Assembly (NCBI GenBank): GCA_030525825.1
Contig: JAUNDZ010000007.1
Coordinates: forward strand, 1-64,000
Direction: 5' to 3'
Source of the DNA: Moraxella sp.
Lineage (GTDB): Bacteria; Pseudomonadota; Gammaproteobacteria; Pseudomonadales; Moraxellaceae
DNA length: 64,000 nt
Shown one piece after another: positions 38,246 through 47,363 of the stretch. Under the pieces are notes generated by a model, which saw only the letters and a list, made by a program, of their open reading frames with translations, made no database searches and had not been told where the DNA came from. The number at the start of each line of letters is the position of its first letter. Positions within the stretch are counted from its first letter, which is position 1. A program made the position numbers and the translations under genes.

Positions 38246-38380
38246 CGCCAATTCCTTTTATTCCTTGATAAAAACCAACTTTATCAAAACACATTTTTAT
38301 CATCAGGTCAAGATAAAGATACCATCCGACCAATGATTTATAACATTGGTCTTACAATTACAATCTTAAATATCCAAGCA

Positions 38381-40204
38381 TTAAAAAGCAAACTGCTCAA
38401 TATCCATCGCCATCAAAGTTTCATGGCTGCTGTTAATGCGTGCGACATGCACGGTGGTGCGTGGCATGAGTTTGGCAAAATAAAATTCTGCTGTTTTTAC
38501 CTTAGCATCATAAAAACCATACTCACCATCAAGCGACTTGTTAGTGTCTAAGCTGGCATTCATCTCGTCAAGTTTGGCATAAGCGACGACTGCCATTTTT
38601 GCCCACAGATAGCCAAGCGTAACATAGCCGCTAAAAAACAGATAATCCACCGCTGCCGCACCCACAGCATCTAGGTTCTGCGTACCTTGCATACCAATGC
38701 GTGCGGTGATGTCGCTCCACTGCTTATTTGATTTGGCAAGCTGACTTATCATCTGCCCCATGCGGTCATCGTCTTGATTGTCTTTGCAGAACTGATGAAT
38801 AATCTTGGTAAAATTCGCAAGCAATCTGCCCTGCGAGCCCAATACCTTGCGTGCCAACAAGTCAAGCGACTGAATCTCAGTCGTCCCTTCGTACAGGCAC
38901 GAAATGCGAGTATCACGCAGGTTTTGCTCCATGCCCCATTCGCTGATGTAGCCGTGTCCGCCATAGACCTGTACGCCCAAGTTTGCCGATTCAAGCCCCG
39001 TTTCGGTCAAAAATGCCTTAGCAATCGGTGTCAATAGCGACAGCATTTCATCGGCAAATTTCGCTTCTACTCCACTGCCCTTTGCCACAATGTCGGCAAA
39101 CTGCGACAGATAATACACCAACGCACGACCGCCTTCGCTAAATGCCTTTTGAGTCAGTAGCATATTTCGCACCGCAGGGTGATGAATGATGCTGTCGGCA
39201 GGCTTATTTGGCTCTTTGATGCCAGAGATAGAACGCATGGCGGTGCGGTCTTTGGCGTATTTTAATGAGCCTTGAAAGGCAAATTCGGACGCTGCCAAAC
39301 CCTGAATTGCCGTGCCAATGCGTGCGACATTCATGAAGGTAAACATACAATTTAGACCACGGTTTTTTGGTCCAATCAGATAGCCTGTCGCCCCATCAAA
39401 ATTCATCACACAAGTCGCCGATGCTTTGATGCCCATCTTATGCTCAATCGAACCGCACGCCACACCATTACGCTCGCCGATGCCACCATCAGCATTGACC
39501 AAATATTTTGGCACGATAAAGAGCGAAATCCCCTTTGTGCCAGCAGGGGAATCAGGCAGACGAGCCAGCACGATATGAATGATGTTCTCGGTCAAATCAT
39601 GCTCGCCTGCACTGATAAAGATTTTTTGACCTGTGATGCTGTATGTGCCATCAGCATTTGGCACAGCACGAGTCTTGATGATGCCTAGGTCAGAGCCTGC
39701 GTGTGCTTCGGTCAGGCACATCGTTCCCGACCAGATACCCGTATTCATCTTTTCAAGATAGGTCGCCTTTTGTTCGTCTGTACCGTGATGCTCGATGGTC
39801 TGTATCGCCCCATGTGATAAGCCTGGATACATCGCAAACGACCAGTTCGCTGTACCCATCATCTCGCTCACTGCACTTGACAGCGAAGTTGGCAAGCCCA
39901 AACCACCAAAATCAGGGTCAGCATTTAACGCGGCAAAGCCCAGCTCGCAATACTGCTCATAAGCTGCCTTAAAGCCAGTTGGTGTTGTTACCACACCATC
40001 TTTAAAGCCACAACCTTCGATGTCGCCCGTGCGGTTTAAGGGTGATAACACCGATTGGGCAAAGTCCGCTGCCGCATCCAAATAGCTGTTAATCGTATCG
40101 GTATCCAGCTCACGGTATTCATCCATCTTGGCATAGTGTGTCTTAGCGTCTAGCAGCTCGTGCATGACGAACTGCATATCACGAATCGGGGCGGTGTATT
40201 GCAT
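38381..40204 (-). CDS. Acyl-CoA dehydrogenase, large type, paralogue of its neighbour
   Basis: A 607-residue homologue of the gene at 36470-38245 with the same order of motifs: SGTMCLTEAHAGSDLG, SITGQKIFISAGEHDL, SIEHKMGIKASATCVMNFD, QVYGGHGYISEWGMEQNLRD and the catalytic glutamate in LYEGTTEIQSLDLLARK. The two are obviously related throughout but diverged, so the duplication is old, and they probably differ in chain length preference. GGAGA precedes the ATG (40202-40204) by 6 bases. It is the first gene of the pair and diverges from truD; the 229-base gap between them shows no clear operator. Confidence 0.93.
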   Translation of the reverse strand: MQYTAPIRDMQFVMHELLDAKTHYAKMDEYRELDTDTINSYLDAAADFAQSVLSPLNRTGDIEGCGFKDGVVTTPTGFKAAYEQYCELGFAALNADPDFGGLGLPTSLSSAVSEMMGTANWSFAMYPGLSHGAIQTIEHHGTDEQKATYLEKMNTGIWSGTMCLTEAHAGSDLGIIKTRAVPNADGTYSITGQKIFISAGEHDLTENIIHIVLARLPDSPAGTKGISLFIVPKYLVNADGGIGERNGVACGSIEHKMGIKASATCVMNFDGATGYLIGPKNRGLNCMFTFMNVARIGTAIQGLAASEFAFQGSLKYAKDRTAMRSISGIKEPNKPADSIIHHPAVRNMLLTQKAFSEGGRALVYYLSQFADIVAKGSGVEAKFADEMLSLLTPIAKAFLTETGLESANLGVQVYGGHGYISEWGMEQNLRDTRISCLYEGTTEIQSLDLLARKVLGSQGRLLANFTKIIHQFCKDNQDDDRMGQMISQLAKSNKQWSDITARIGMQGTQNLDAVGAAAVDYLFFSGYVTLGYLWAKMAVVAYAKLDEMNASLDTNKSLDGEYGFYDAKVKTAEFYFAKLMPRTTVHVARINSSHETLMAMDIEQFAF

Positions 40205-40433
40205 GATGTCTCTCCAAATGATTATTTATATCGTCATGTCGCTAACTGTAAAATAAAGCGACTGTTCACGCAATATTTTCAATAAAACTAAGCAGTCATT
40301 TTAAATGCTTGCCATTATTTCATAATTGACTTAACTGCACGATTGACCAAGCTCCATTGCCAAATCCATTTGAGAAAATCTGCAAATCATGCTTTAATAA
40401 TGCCAATTCATTGATAAAAACAGTCCATTTTCC

Positions 40434-41513
40434 ATGTCAGCACACACCCAGCCCACCACCGCCCTTTTAAAGCATAAGCCTACCGATTTTATCGTAACCG
40501 AGCAGCTTGATTTAGCCCTTGATGGTGCAGGCGAGCATTTGTGGCTGTATGTCGAAAAGGTCAATCTAAATACCGCCTTTGTTGCACGCTTATTGGCAAA
40601 TTGGGCAAACATCCCCAGTCGTGATGTCGGCTATTCTGGGTTAAAAGACCGTCATGCCCAGACTTATCAATGGTTTAGCTTGCGTCTGCCCACCAAAACA
40701 GAATCCAGCACGCCATTTGGCGACTTCATCGCAGATAAACTACAATCTGGCGAAGCCGTACGCATCATCAAGCAGTCTTGGCATGGTCGCAAGCTCAATC
40801 GTGGCACACATAAGAATAATCATTTTTGTATTACTTTAAGAGACATTCAAGGCAATCAAGACACCATCAACACACGCCTTGAATACATCAGACAGCATGG
40901 CGTGCCAAACTACTTTGGCGAGCAGCGATTCGGTCAAGGCGGTGGCAATATCGCTAAGGCAACGGCTTTTTTTGAGCAGATTTTGGCAAGTAACAAACCC
41001 TACAAACCCCACAAAAAAGACCTAGAACGCCACAGCCTACTCATCTCAGCCGCTCGTAGCCATCTGTTTAATGAAATTTTGGCGGCTCGTGTGGCAGATG
41101 GCAGCTGGAATCAGGCATTGACTGGCGAAGTGTTTAACCTTGATGGCACAGGCTCGCTGTTTGTTGCTGACATTGATGAGAGTATCATCGCACGCTTGGA
41201 CACTCATGACATTCACCCCACCATCGCCCTATACGGCACAGGTGAGAACAAAGCGACACAGGACGCACTTATCATTGAACATCGCATTTTTAATGATAAT
41301 AACCACCGCACACTCATCAAAGGCTTAGAAAAAGTGGGCGTCAAGATGGCTCGTCGTGCCACTCGTCTCATCGTGCAAGAACTGACATGGCAATGGCAAG
41401 ATGAAGCCACCTTGACCGTGCAATTTACCCTACCCAAAGGCACCTTTGCTACCGTCGTGCTGTCCGCCTTTATTGACCAACTGCACGAGCCACACCGAGA
41501 GCGTAGTGCTTAA
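40434..41513 (+). CDS. truD: tRNA pseudouridine(13) synthase TruD
   Basis: TruD makes pseudouridine 13 in tRNA-Glu. The 359-residue protein begins with LKHKPTDFIVTEQLDLALDGAGEHLWLYVEKVNLNT-type sequence and has the catalytic region GYSGLKDRHAQTYQWFSLRL, in which the Asp of KDR-x-A is the nucleophile. It continues with NHFCITLRDI, GVPNYFGEQRFGQGGGNIAKA and a C-terminal LIVQELTWQWQ. The length matches the family. It is read alone; the start ATG has only a weak ribosome binding site (CAGTCC). Confidence 0.95.
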   Translation: MSAHTQPTTALLKHKPTDFIVTEQLDLALDGAGEHLWLYVEKVNLNTAFVARLLANWANIPSRDVGYSGLKDRHAQTYQWFSLRLPTKTESSTPFGDFIADKLQSGEAVRIIKQSWHGRKLNRGTHKNNHFCITLRDIQGNQDTINTRLEYIRQHGVPNYFGEQRFGQGGGNIAKATAFFEQILASNKPYKPHKKDLERHSLLISAARSHLFNEILAARVADGSWNQALTGEVFNLDGTGSLFVADIDESIIARLDTHDIHPTIALYGTGENKATQDALIIEHRIFNDNNHRTLIKGLEKVGVKMARRATRLIVQELTWQWQDEATLTVQFTLPKGTFATVVLSAFIDQLHEPHRERSA

Positions 41514-41623
41514 CAAGATGGCTTGTTTTAAGACTTTACTCACATTTTATTACCAAACTTACATGGAACACACAGATTAAATCCGTATAATACACCCATC
41601 ATAATCATATATTATTGCAAGCC

Positions 41624-42691
41624 ATGTTTATCAGACCAACTTTTCGACCATCGCAACTTTCTTTGGCGATTTTAGCGACGCTTGTGCTAACCACGCACGC
41701 ACAAGCTCTTGAAATCACAGACGGCAAAGCCAAGCAGCTCCAAAACAGCTTGGTACAGCCACAAGATGACGAGCCTACATCAGACGATTTAGAACATTCC
41801 TTACAAAACAATACTGCCGACATCCTGACCAATCCCATACCTGGTGCATTTGTTGATGAAAAAGAGGATGAACCAAATCAGTCCAAGTCATCGGATAGCA
41901 GCACCGATAAGGGCAACAGCAAAACTGCCACGAATGACAGTACAACTGACACCAAACCCATCTGCTCGCCAGACGCCCTAGAAGTCGGCATTGAGCATTT
42001 TTCTTATGATGAAGTCATCGCTGAACACCTGGTGTGGAGCGGCTATGGCGACAAACAACACGAAAACAAACTCATCCATAAAGACGCCAAAGAACCACTA
42101 CAAACACTGGTCAAAGCCGCTGCCAAAGACAAAGTCGCCCTATACCCAAGCTCTATTTTTCGCTCCGTAAGAGCCCAAGATGCCATCGTAAAACGCAAAA
42201 TCCGCCAAAAACAACCTGCCAAGACCATCTATCACACTTCATCACCTGCGGGCTATTCTGAGCATCATACAGGCTATGCGGTGGATTTTGCTCCGATTGA
42301 TGACAAATTCGCCAAGACCAAAGGCTATCAATGGCTGCTGGATAATGCCCACAAATACGGCTGGGAGCAGACATTCACCAAAGATTATGCCGAAAAAAGT
42401 GGCGTATCCGAAGAGTCATGGCATTGGCGATATGTTGGCGATGAGCATGGGCAGGCTTTATTTGCAGCCAGAGCGTGCCAGCCTTATGAACGCCCAGCCG
42501 AGCCTACCCCTGACGACAAGGCGGATAAGTCAGACAAGGTAAATGCAGCACCATCAAAAGATGACGCCAATGCCAATAAAACGGACAAAAAATCCGATAA
42601 GCAGACGACCGCCAAGCCAAAACAAACCAAGCCTGCCAAGCCTGTCAAGCAAACACCCACCAAAAAACCTGCCGCCAACAAGGGCAAATAA
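41624..42691 (+). CDS. Secreted D-alanyl-D-alanine carboxypeptidase, M15/LdcB-like
   Basis: A 355-residue periplasmic peptidase. It has a signal peptide (about residues 1-27, ending THAQA), then a 90-residue low-complexity, Asp/Ser-rich stretch, and a zinc peptidase domain (about 110-290). The zinc motifs SEHHTGYAVDF (SxHxxGxAxD) and ESWHWRYVG (ExxHW) are both present. Such enzymes trim the terminal D-Ala (or L,D bond) from peptidoglycan stem peptides. The tail of about 65 residues is lysine/proline-rich (KPAKPVKQTPTKKPA) and may bind the wall. TATAAT at 41586-41591 is a likely -10. The start ATG at 41624 is preferred over a TTG three codons upstream. Confidence 0.9.
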   Translation: MFIRPTFRPSQLSLAILATLVLTTHAQALEITDGKAKQLQNSLVQPQDDEPTSDDLEHSLQNNTADILTNPIPGAFVDEKEDEPNQSKSSDSSTDKGNSKTATNDSTTDTKPICSPDALEVGIEHFSYDEVIAEHLVWSGYGDKQHENKLIHKDAKEPLQTLVKAAAKDKVALYPSSIFRSVRAQDAIVKRKIRQKQPAKTIYHTSSPAGYSEHHTGYAVDFAPIDDKFAKTKGYQWLLDNAHKYGWEQTFTKDYAEKSGVSEESWHWRYVGDEHGQALFAARACQPYERPAEPTPDDKADKSDKVNAAPSKDDANANKTDKKSDKQTTAKPKQTKPAKPVKQTPTKKPAANKGK

Positions 42692-42737
42692 CCATCGGCA
42701 TTGCTTTGATATTAGGCAAGAGTTTACCCACCCATAT

Positions 42738-42768
42738 AAAAAACAGCCCGAATCTGGGGCTGTTTTTT
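42738..42768 (+). terminator. Terminator of the carboxypeptidase gene
   Basis: AAAAAACAGCCC, a short loop and GGGCTGTTTTTT, 47 bases after the stop. Its A-rich left flank means that it can also serve the convergent lipoprotein gene ending at 42788. Confidence 0.9.
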
Positions 42769-42787
42769 AATTTTTCTTCAATCACGC

Positions 42788-43309
42788 TTAGTCATCATAA
42801 TCAATGCGACTTTGTAGAATCTGACCGCTATTGGCGTCGATGTGAATCTCATAAGGATGCTCTGCCATCACTTTTGCTTCATAATAAGTGCGACCCAGTT
42901 CACGCTCAAGGCTGATGTCATACAGCACACCGCTGCCTTGTGCGATTTTGGCAGCATCTGCTAGGCTTAGTTTAACACTCGGCATGACATTGACATCATA
43001 TTCTTTGGTGCTAGACAGTAGCTCGCCTGTGCGTGTATCAATCTGTACTTGATGCTCGTGCGTCTTGGTGATGGTCTCAATCTCATAGACCGCTCCTTGA
43101 CCACGCACATCAAGGCTAACCGCCACGCCACCAGTTTTCGCTTCGGCGATGCTGATTGCCTGTGCGATACTTACGGCAGCAGTAGTAGCAGCTTTGGTAT
43201 TGACGATGGGCGTTGTTTGAGCCGCTGTGGGGACTTGGGTGTTGGTTGATGAACAGCCTGCCAATACAGCAGCCGACACCGCCAAAACCAGCAATGATGA
43301 CAATTTCAT
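42788..43309 (-). CDS. PepSY-domain lipoprotein
   Basis: A 173-residue predicted lipoprotein. The signal peptide MKLSSLLVLAVSAAVLAGC ends in a clear lipobox (LAGC), so it is anchored by Cys19. A Thr/Ala-rich linker leads to two PepSY-like repeats (about residues 50-105 and 115-173), each ending in a strand pair of the type HQVQIDTRTGELLSS and YEIHIDANSGQILQS. PepSY domains are thought to inhibit peptidases or sense small ligands at the envelope; the partner is unknown. Its convergent neighbour is a peptidoglycan peptidase, which may be coincidence. GGAG precedes the ATG (43307-43309). Confidence 0.88.
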   Translation of the reverse strand: MKLSSLLVLAVSAAVLAGCSSTNTQVPTAAQTTPIVNTKAATTAAVSIAQAISIAEAKTGGVAVSLDVRGQGAVYEIETITKTHEHQVQIDTRTGELLSSTKEYDVNVMPSVKLSLADAAKIAQGSGVLYDISLERELGRTYYEAKVMAEHPYEIHIDANSGQILQSRIDYDD

Positions 43310-43406
43310 AAAAAACTCCAAATAAAAACTCAAAATACAGCTGCGACATTATGACACAGTTGCCAGTATCAGCAAAATAGATAATCTTAATCGTTGATAT
43401 TAAAAA

Positions 43407-43430
43407 AAACCACCCCTAATGGAGCGGTTT
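43407..43430 (-). terminator. Weak terminator-like hairpin after folD
   Basis: AAACC-N3-CC-TAAT-GG-N3-GGTTT, an interrupted stem 55 bases beyond the folD stop. On the minus strand it is followed by TTTTTTAA, giving a usable T-run. Confidence 0.45.
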
Positions 43431-43484
43431 ATTAGCCGTATCTGCCAGCATTTGACCGACAAAGTGGTCTATATCAATCTTAAC

Positions 43485-44339
43485 TTAGCGAATGCCTGCT
43501 TCTTTTTCGGCAGCTTCTACGGTTTGACGAATCAGGGTATTAATCGTCATCGGACCTACCCCGCCTGGCACAGGGGTATAGGCTGCTGCCACCGCTTCGA
43601 TACCACCAAGCTCAATATCACCACAGCCACCATCTGGCGTTGGGTGGAAGCCTGCATCCACAACGATGGCACCACCTTTAATCCAGTCTTTTTTGATGAG
43701 TTCTGGCACACCCACCGCACCGACGACGATGTCAGCACGGCTGATATGCTCAGCTAGGTTCTGGGTGCGTGAATGGCAGATGGTAACGGTGCAGTTGGCG
43801 TTTAGTAGCATGGCTGCCATCGGCTTACCCAAAATCGCACTGCGACCGACAACCACCGCATGTTTGCCCGACAGCTCGATGTTATAGTGATTGAGCAGGT
43901 GCATGATGCCTTGTGGGGTGCAAGAGCCATAGGCAGGCTCGCCCATGCTCATGCGTCCATAACCCAGACAAGTAACCCCATCCACATCCTTATCAAGACT
44001 AATGCGGTCAAAGCACGCACGCTCATCAATCTGTGCTGGCACAGGGTGCTGCAACAAGATGCCATGAACATCAGGGTTGGCGTTTAGCTCATCAATCTTA
44101 GCAAGCAGCTCTTCGGTGGTGGTCGTCTCAGGCATCTCCACACGAATGCTGTCCATACCGACACGCTTACAGGCATTGCCTTTCATACGCACATAAGTCG
44201 CTGACGCTGGGTCATCACCGACCAAGATGGTCGCCAAAATAGGCGTACGACCTGTTTTTTCTTTAAGAGCTGCCACTCGTGCTGACAGTTCATTTTCAAC
44301 CGACGCTGCCAACACCTTACCATCTAAAATCTGTGCCAT
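43485..44339 (-). CDS. folD: Bifunctional methylenetetrahydrofolate dehydrogenase/cyclohydrolase
   Basis: FolD interconverts 5,10-methylene- and 10-formyl-tetrahydrofolate, producing NADPH. The 284-residue product has [27 protein letters not shown] (with the catalytic Lys and Tyr), [37 protein letters not shown], the Rossmann motif [19 protein letters not shown] and [18 protein letters not shown]. The LLQHPVP form, in place of the enteric VQLPLP, is what I recall for Acinetobacter FolD. It is a single gene, 52 bases upstream (in transcription) of no close partner, since clpA ends nearby on the same strand. Confidence 0.97.
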   Translation of the reverse strand: MAQILDGKVLAASVENELSARVAALKEKTGRTPILATILVGDDPASATYVRMKGNACKRVGMDSIRVEMPETTTTEELLAKIDELNANPDVHGILLQHPVPAQIDERACFDRISLDKDVDGVTCLGYGRMSMGEPAYGSCTPQGIMHLLNHYNIELSGKHAVVVGRSAILGKPMAAMLLNANCTVTICHSRTQNLAEHISRADIVVGAVGVPELIKKDWIKGGAIVVDAGFHPTPDGGCGDIELGGIEAVAAAYTPVPGGVGPMTINTLIRQTVEAAEKEAGIR

Positions 44340-44391
44340 AAAAGCCTTCCTTCATGAAATAAAAATAAATAAACATCGTACCACCAACCGC

Positions 44392-46689
44392 CTATACAGG
44401 CAGCTCTTGATGAGTAGATTGTACCACATCAAAGCGTAATTTTTCTAGCGGTGTGCCATCAGCTTTATCCGCTGTTTCGGTGGTTTCTAGGGAGATTTGA
44501 ACCGTACCACCTTGACTTAACTCACCGAATAAAATCATCTCCGCCAGCACTTTTTTGATTTCGTTTTGAATCAGTCTTGCCATTGGGCGAGCCCCCATAA
44601 GCTTATCATGTCCTTTTTTGGCAAGATATTGGCGTGCTGCATCATCCACTTCTAGCACGACTTGCTTGTCATCAAGCTGTGCTTGTAGCTCCACGATGAA
44701 TTTATCCACCACAGAGATGATGACCGACTCATCCAGCGGTGCAAAATTGACAATGGCGTCCAAGCGATTGCGAAACTCAGGCGTAAAGGCTCGTTTTAAG
44801 GCATCGCTGTTGTCGCTGGTGTGGTCTTGATGAGTAAAGCCCATCGACGCACGGCTGATGCTGTCCGCCCCGACATTGGTCGTCATGACCAAAATCACCT
44901 GCTTAAACGACACCGCACGACCATTATTATCCGTCAGCGTGCCGTGGTCCATGACCTGTAATAGCAGGTTGAACACATCAGGGTGTGCCTTTTCAATCTC
45001 ATCAAGCAACAAAAGCGAATGGGGGTGCTTATGAATCTTTTCGGTCAATAACCCACCTTGGTCAAAGCCCACATAGCCAGGGGGCGAACCGATGAGCCGA
45101 GATGCGGTGTGCGACTCCATGTACTCACTCATGTCAAAGCGGACAAATTCCACACCCAAAGCAAACGCAAGCTGCTTACAGACTTCGGTTTTGCCCACGC
45201 CTGTCGGTCCTGCGAACATGAACGCACCGATGGGTTTGTCGGCAGGTTTCAACCCTGCTCGTGATAGCTTGATGGCATCCACCAGCCCATCAATGGCTTC
45301 GTCTTGCCCAAAGATGACATGTTTTAGGTTGCGAGATAAGTGTCTTAGGGTCTCTTTGTCGTCTTTTGAGACGGTTTTTGGTGGTATGCGAGCGATTTTG
45401 GATACCACTTCTTCGACCATCGCCACATCGATGGTGGTAGGACTGTCGCCACACTCACCATCTTGGGCAATTAGGCGAGTGCGTGCCCCAACTTCATCCA
45501 TCACATCAATCGCCTTGTCAGGCAAAAATCTGTCTTGAATATAGCGTGCCGACAGCGACACCGCCGCTTCAATCGCATCATCGGTGTAGCGAACATGGTG
45601 ATGCGACTCATATTTGTCTTTTAAGCCTTTTAAGATGCCAATCGCATCGGCTTGGCTAGGCTCTAAGATGTCAATTCGCTGAAATCTGCGAGATAAGGCA
45701 TGGTCTTTTTCAAAGATTTGACGGTATTCATTAAAAGTCGTCGAGCCAATGCAGCGAAGCTCGCCATTAGACAAGGCAGGCTTGATGAGATTGGACATAT
45801 CCATCGTGCTGCTCATGGTCGAACCTGCCCCAATCATGGTATGAATCTCATCGACGAACAGCACCGCATTCGGCTCGTTTTTTAGGGCGTGCAAGATGGC
45901 TTTTAAGCGGTTTTCAAAGTCGCCACGAAATTTCGTCCCTGCCACCAAAGAACCAATGTCCAAAGCATAGATGACGGTATCTTGTAGTGGCTTGGGTGCT
46001 TTGCCATGCACAATCAGCCACGCCAAGCCTTCTGCAATGGCGGTCTTACCCACGCCTGCTTCTCCAACAAGCAGCGGATTATTTTTACGGCGGCGGCACA
46101 GCACTTGGGCGGCACGCTCAATCTCCATCTCACGACCGATGAGTGGGTCAATTTGCCCTGCTTTGGCTTTTTCATTCAGATTGGTGGTGAACTCTTGTAG
46201 GGAATTTTTGGTTTTGGTGGTTGCCTGCTTGCTCTCATCACCAGCGGACTCTGTCTCATCGGACTGGCTGCTGTGCGAGATGTAGCGAAGCACTCGCAAT
46301 TTACTGACATCGTGTGTTTTTAGTAGGTATAGGGCTTGGGTTTCTTTTTCGCCAAAAATCGCCACCAACACATCCATACAGTCAATCAGCCGCTCACTAC
46401 CGCTGGACTGCTGATGCCAGATGGCTCGTTGCAAGACTCGCTCACAGCTTTTGGTGGGCTTGGCAGTCAGTCTGTCATCAGCTGTCTTTGGGATATAATC
46501 TGCCAAATAAATCTTTAAAGCATCGCTTAATTTGTCAATCTCCACCCCAAAATCACCAAACATCTCTTGGATACTGGGGCTGCTTAATAGACCCAGCAGC
46601 AGATGCTCCACCGTGATGAACTCATGGCGATGGTTTTTGGTGTATCGTTCAATCTCTTGACGCACCAATTCAAAATCAGCACTAAACAT
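44392..46689 (-). CDS. clpA: ATP-dependent Clp protease ATPase subunit ClpA
   Basis: ClpA unfolds substrates and feeds them to ClpP, with ClpS as adaptor. The 765-residue protein has the N-domain (about 1-145: VRQEIERYTKNHRHEFITVEH), a first AAA+ domain with Walker A GEAGVGKTAIAEGLA and VLFVDEIHTMIGAGS, and a second with GPTGVGKTEVCKQLA, LLLDEIEKAHPDVFNLLLQ and FTPEFRNRLDAIV. The C-terminus carries the GARPMARLIQ sensor-2 region. No ClpB-type middle coiled coil is present, which sets it apart from ClpB. clpS is 211 bases upstream on the same strand. GAG lies before the ATG (46687-46689). Confidence 0.98.
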   Translation of the reverse strand: MFSADFELVRQEIERYTKNHRHEFITVEHLLLGLLSSPSIQEMFGDFGVEIDKLSDALKIYLADYIPKTADDRLTAKPTKSCERVLQRAIWHQQSSGSERLIDCMDVLVAIFGEKETQALYLLKTHDVSKLRVLRYISHSSQSDETESAGDESKQATTKTKNSLQEFTTNLNEKAKAGQIDPLIGREMEIERAAQVLCRRRKNNPLLVGEAGVGKTAIAEGLAWLIVHGKAPKPLQDTVIYALDIGSLVAGTKFRGDFENRLKAILHALKNEPNAVLFVDEIHTMIGAGSTMSSTMDMSNLIKPALSNGELRCIGSTTFNEYRQIFEKDHALSRRFQRIDILEPSQADAIGILKGLKDKYESHHHVRYTDDAIEAAVSLSARYIQDRFLPDKAIDVMDEVGARTRLIAQDGECGDSPTTIDVAMVEEVVSKIARIPPKTVSKDDKETLRHLSRNLKHVIFGQDEAIDGLVDAIKLSRAGLKPADKPIGAFMFAGPTGVGKTEVCKQLAFALGVEFVRFDMSEYMESHTASRLIGSPPGYVGFDQGGLLTEKIHKHPHSLLLLDEIEKAHPDVFNLLLQVMDHGTLTDNNGRAVSFKQVILVMTTNVGADSISRASMGFTHQDHTSDNSDALKRAFTPEFRNRLDAIVNFAPLDESVIISVVDKFIVELQAQLDDKQVVLEVDDAARQYLAKKGHDKLMGARPMARLIQNEIKKVLAEMILFGELSQGGTVQISLETTETADKADGTPLEKLRFDVVQSTHQELPV

Positions 46690-46740
46690 GGCATTACTCG
46701 TTATTTTATTTTCGTGATTTTTAAGCCCAAATCACTCATC

Positions 46741-46776
46741 AAAGACACTTATAAAGACGCTCATACAGACGCTTGG
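46741..46776 (+). repeat. Three imperfect 12-base tandem copies between clpS and clpA
   Basis: AAAGACACTTAT, AAAGACGCTCAT and ACAGACGCTTGG follow each other without a gap. The array lies 52 bases ahead of the clpA start and may be part of its control region; no promoter consensus stands out. Confidence 0.55.
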
Positions 46777-46900
46777 ATACCAACTCTACCAAAAAAAGTA
46801 GCTTTAAAGGTGGCTTTGGCGATGGTTTTTTGGGTGCTTTGTCTTATGTATTATTCTTTGGGGTATTTTTCAAGTCTTGGGGGCAGATGGTTTTGGTCGC

Positions 46901-47275
46901 TTAGTTTTTTTCAAGCGTGATGAGTAGCGGATATTCCATCTCTTCGGCAAGCTCATTGACCTGAGCGACTCGCATTTCGGCGATTTGATATGGCAAAATC
47001 GCCACCACCGCACAACCCGTCTCATGCACCGCATACATCAGCTCCACCGCCTTATCCAGCGTATGCCCAAAGACATTCACCAGCACATACACCACAAAAT
47101 CCATCGTTGTGTAATCATCGTTGTGCATGACCACCGAATACAAGGGTGGCTCTGCCTGCTCAATCTCCTCTTCTATCATCTCATCGACAGCGACATCAGA
47201 CGCTGTATCATGACTGGCGTCTGACAGCTTGACTGAATGAATGTGATGAGTTTGATAAACTTGATGAAAAAACAT
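46901..47275 (-). CDS. clpS: ATP-dependent Clp protease adaptor ClpS
   Basis: ClpS binds N-degron proteins (N-terminal Leu, Phe, Tyr, Trp) and hands them to ClpA. The core is unmistakable: PPLYSVVMHNDDYTTMDFVVYVL, where HNDDYT contains the substrate-gating Asn-Asp-Asp, followed by VFGHTLDKAVELMYAVHETG with the conserved His, and a C-terminal LAEEMEYPLLITLE. The N-terminal ~47 residues are long, polar and acidic (VAVDEMIEEEIEQAE), as in other ClpS whose extension drives delivery. I chose the ATG at 47273-47275 (124 residues); the open frame extends further but starts with implausible sequence. Confidence 0.96.
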   Translation of the reverse strand: MFFHQVYQTHHIHSVKLSDASHDTASDVAVDEMIEEEIEQAEPPLYSVVMHNDDYTTMDFVVYVLVNVFGHTLDKAVELMYAVHETGCAVVAILPYQIAEMRVAQVNELAEEMEYPLLITLEKN

Positions 47276-47334
47276 ACTTAATCTAGGCTCAGAAAATAAC
47301 AGATAATTAAACCAACAAAATAGCAGCACTTAAC

Positions 47335-47360
47335 AAAAAGCCGAGCTTACGCCCGACCTT
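47335..47360 (-). terminator. Terminator of the coiled-coil membrane protein gene
   Basis: On the minus strand AGGTCGGGC-GTAA-GCTCGGCTT forms a 9-base stem with three G-T pairs and is followed by TTTT. It lies immediately after the stop at 47364 and before clpS. Confidence 0.55.
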
Positions 47361-47363
47361 TGC

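Noticed and set aside
46603..46920. Plus-strand ORF of 105 codons with a hydrophobic stretch between clpA and clpS
   Set aside because: It begins antisense to clpA, ends antisense to clpS, has no start with a ribosome binding site, and its middle is the 12-base repeat array.
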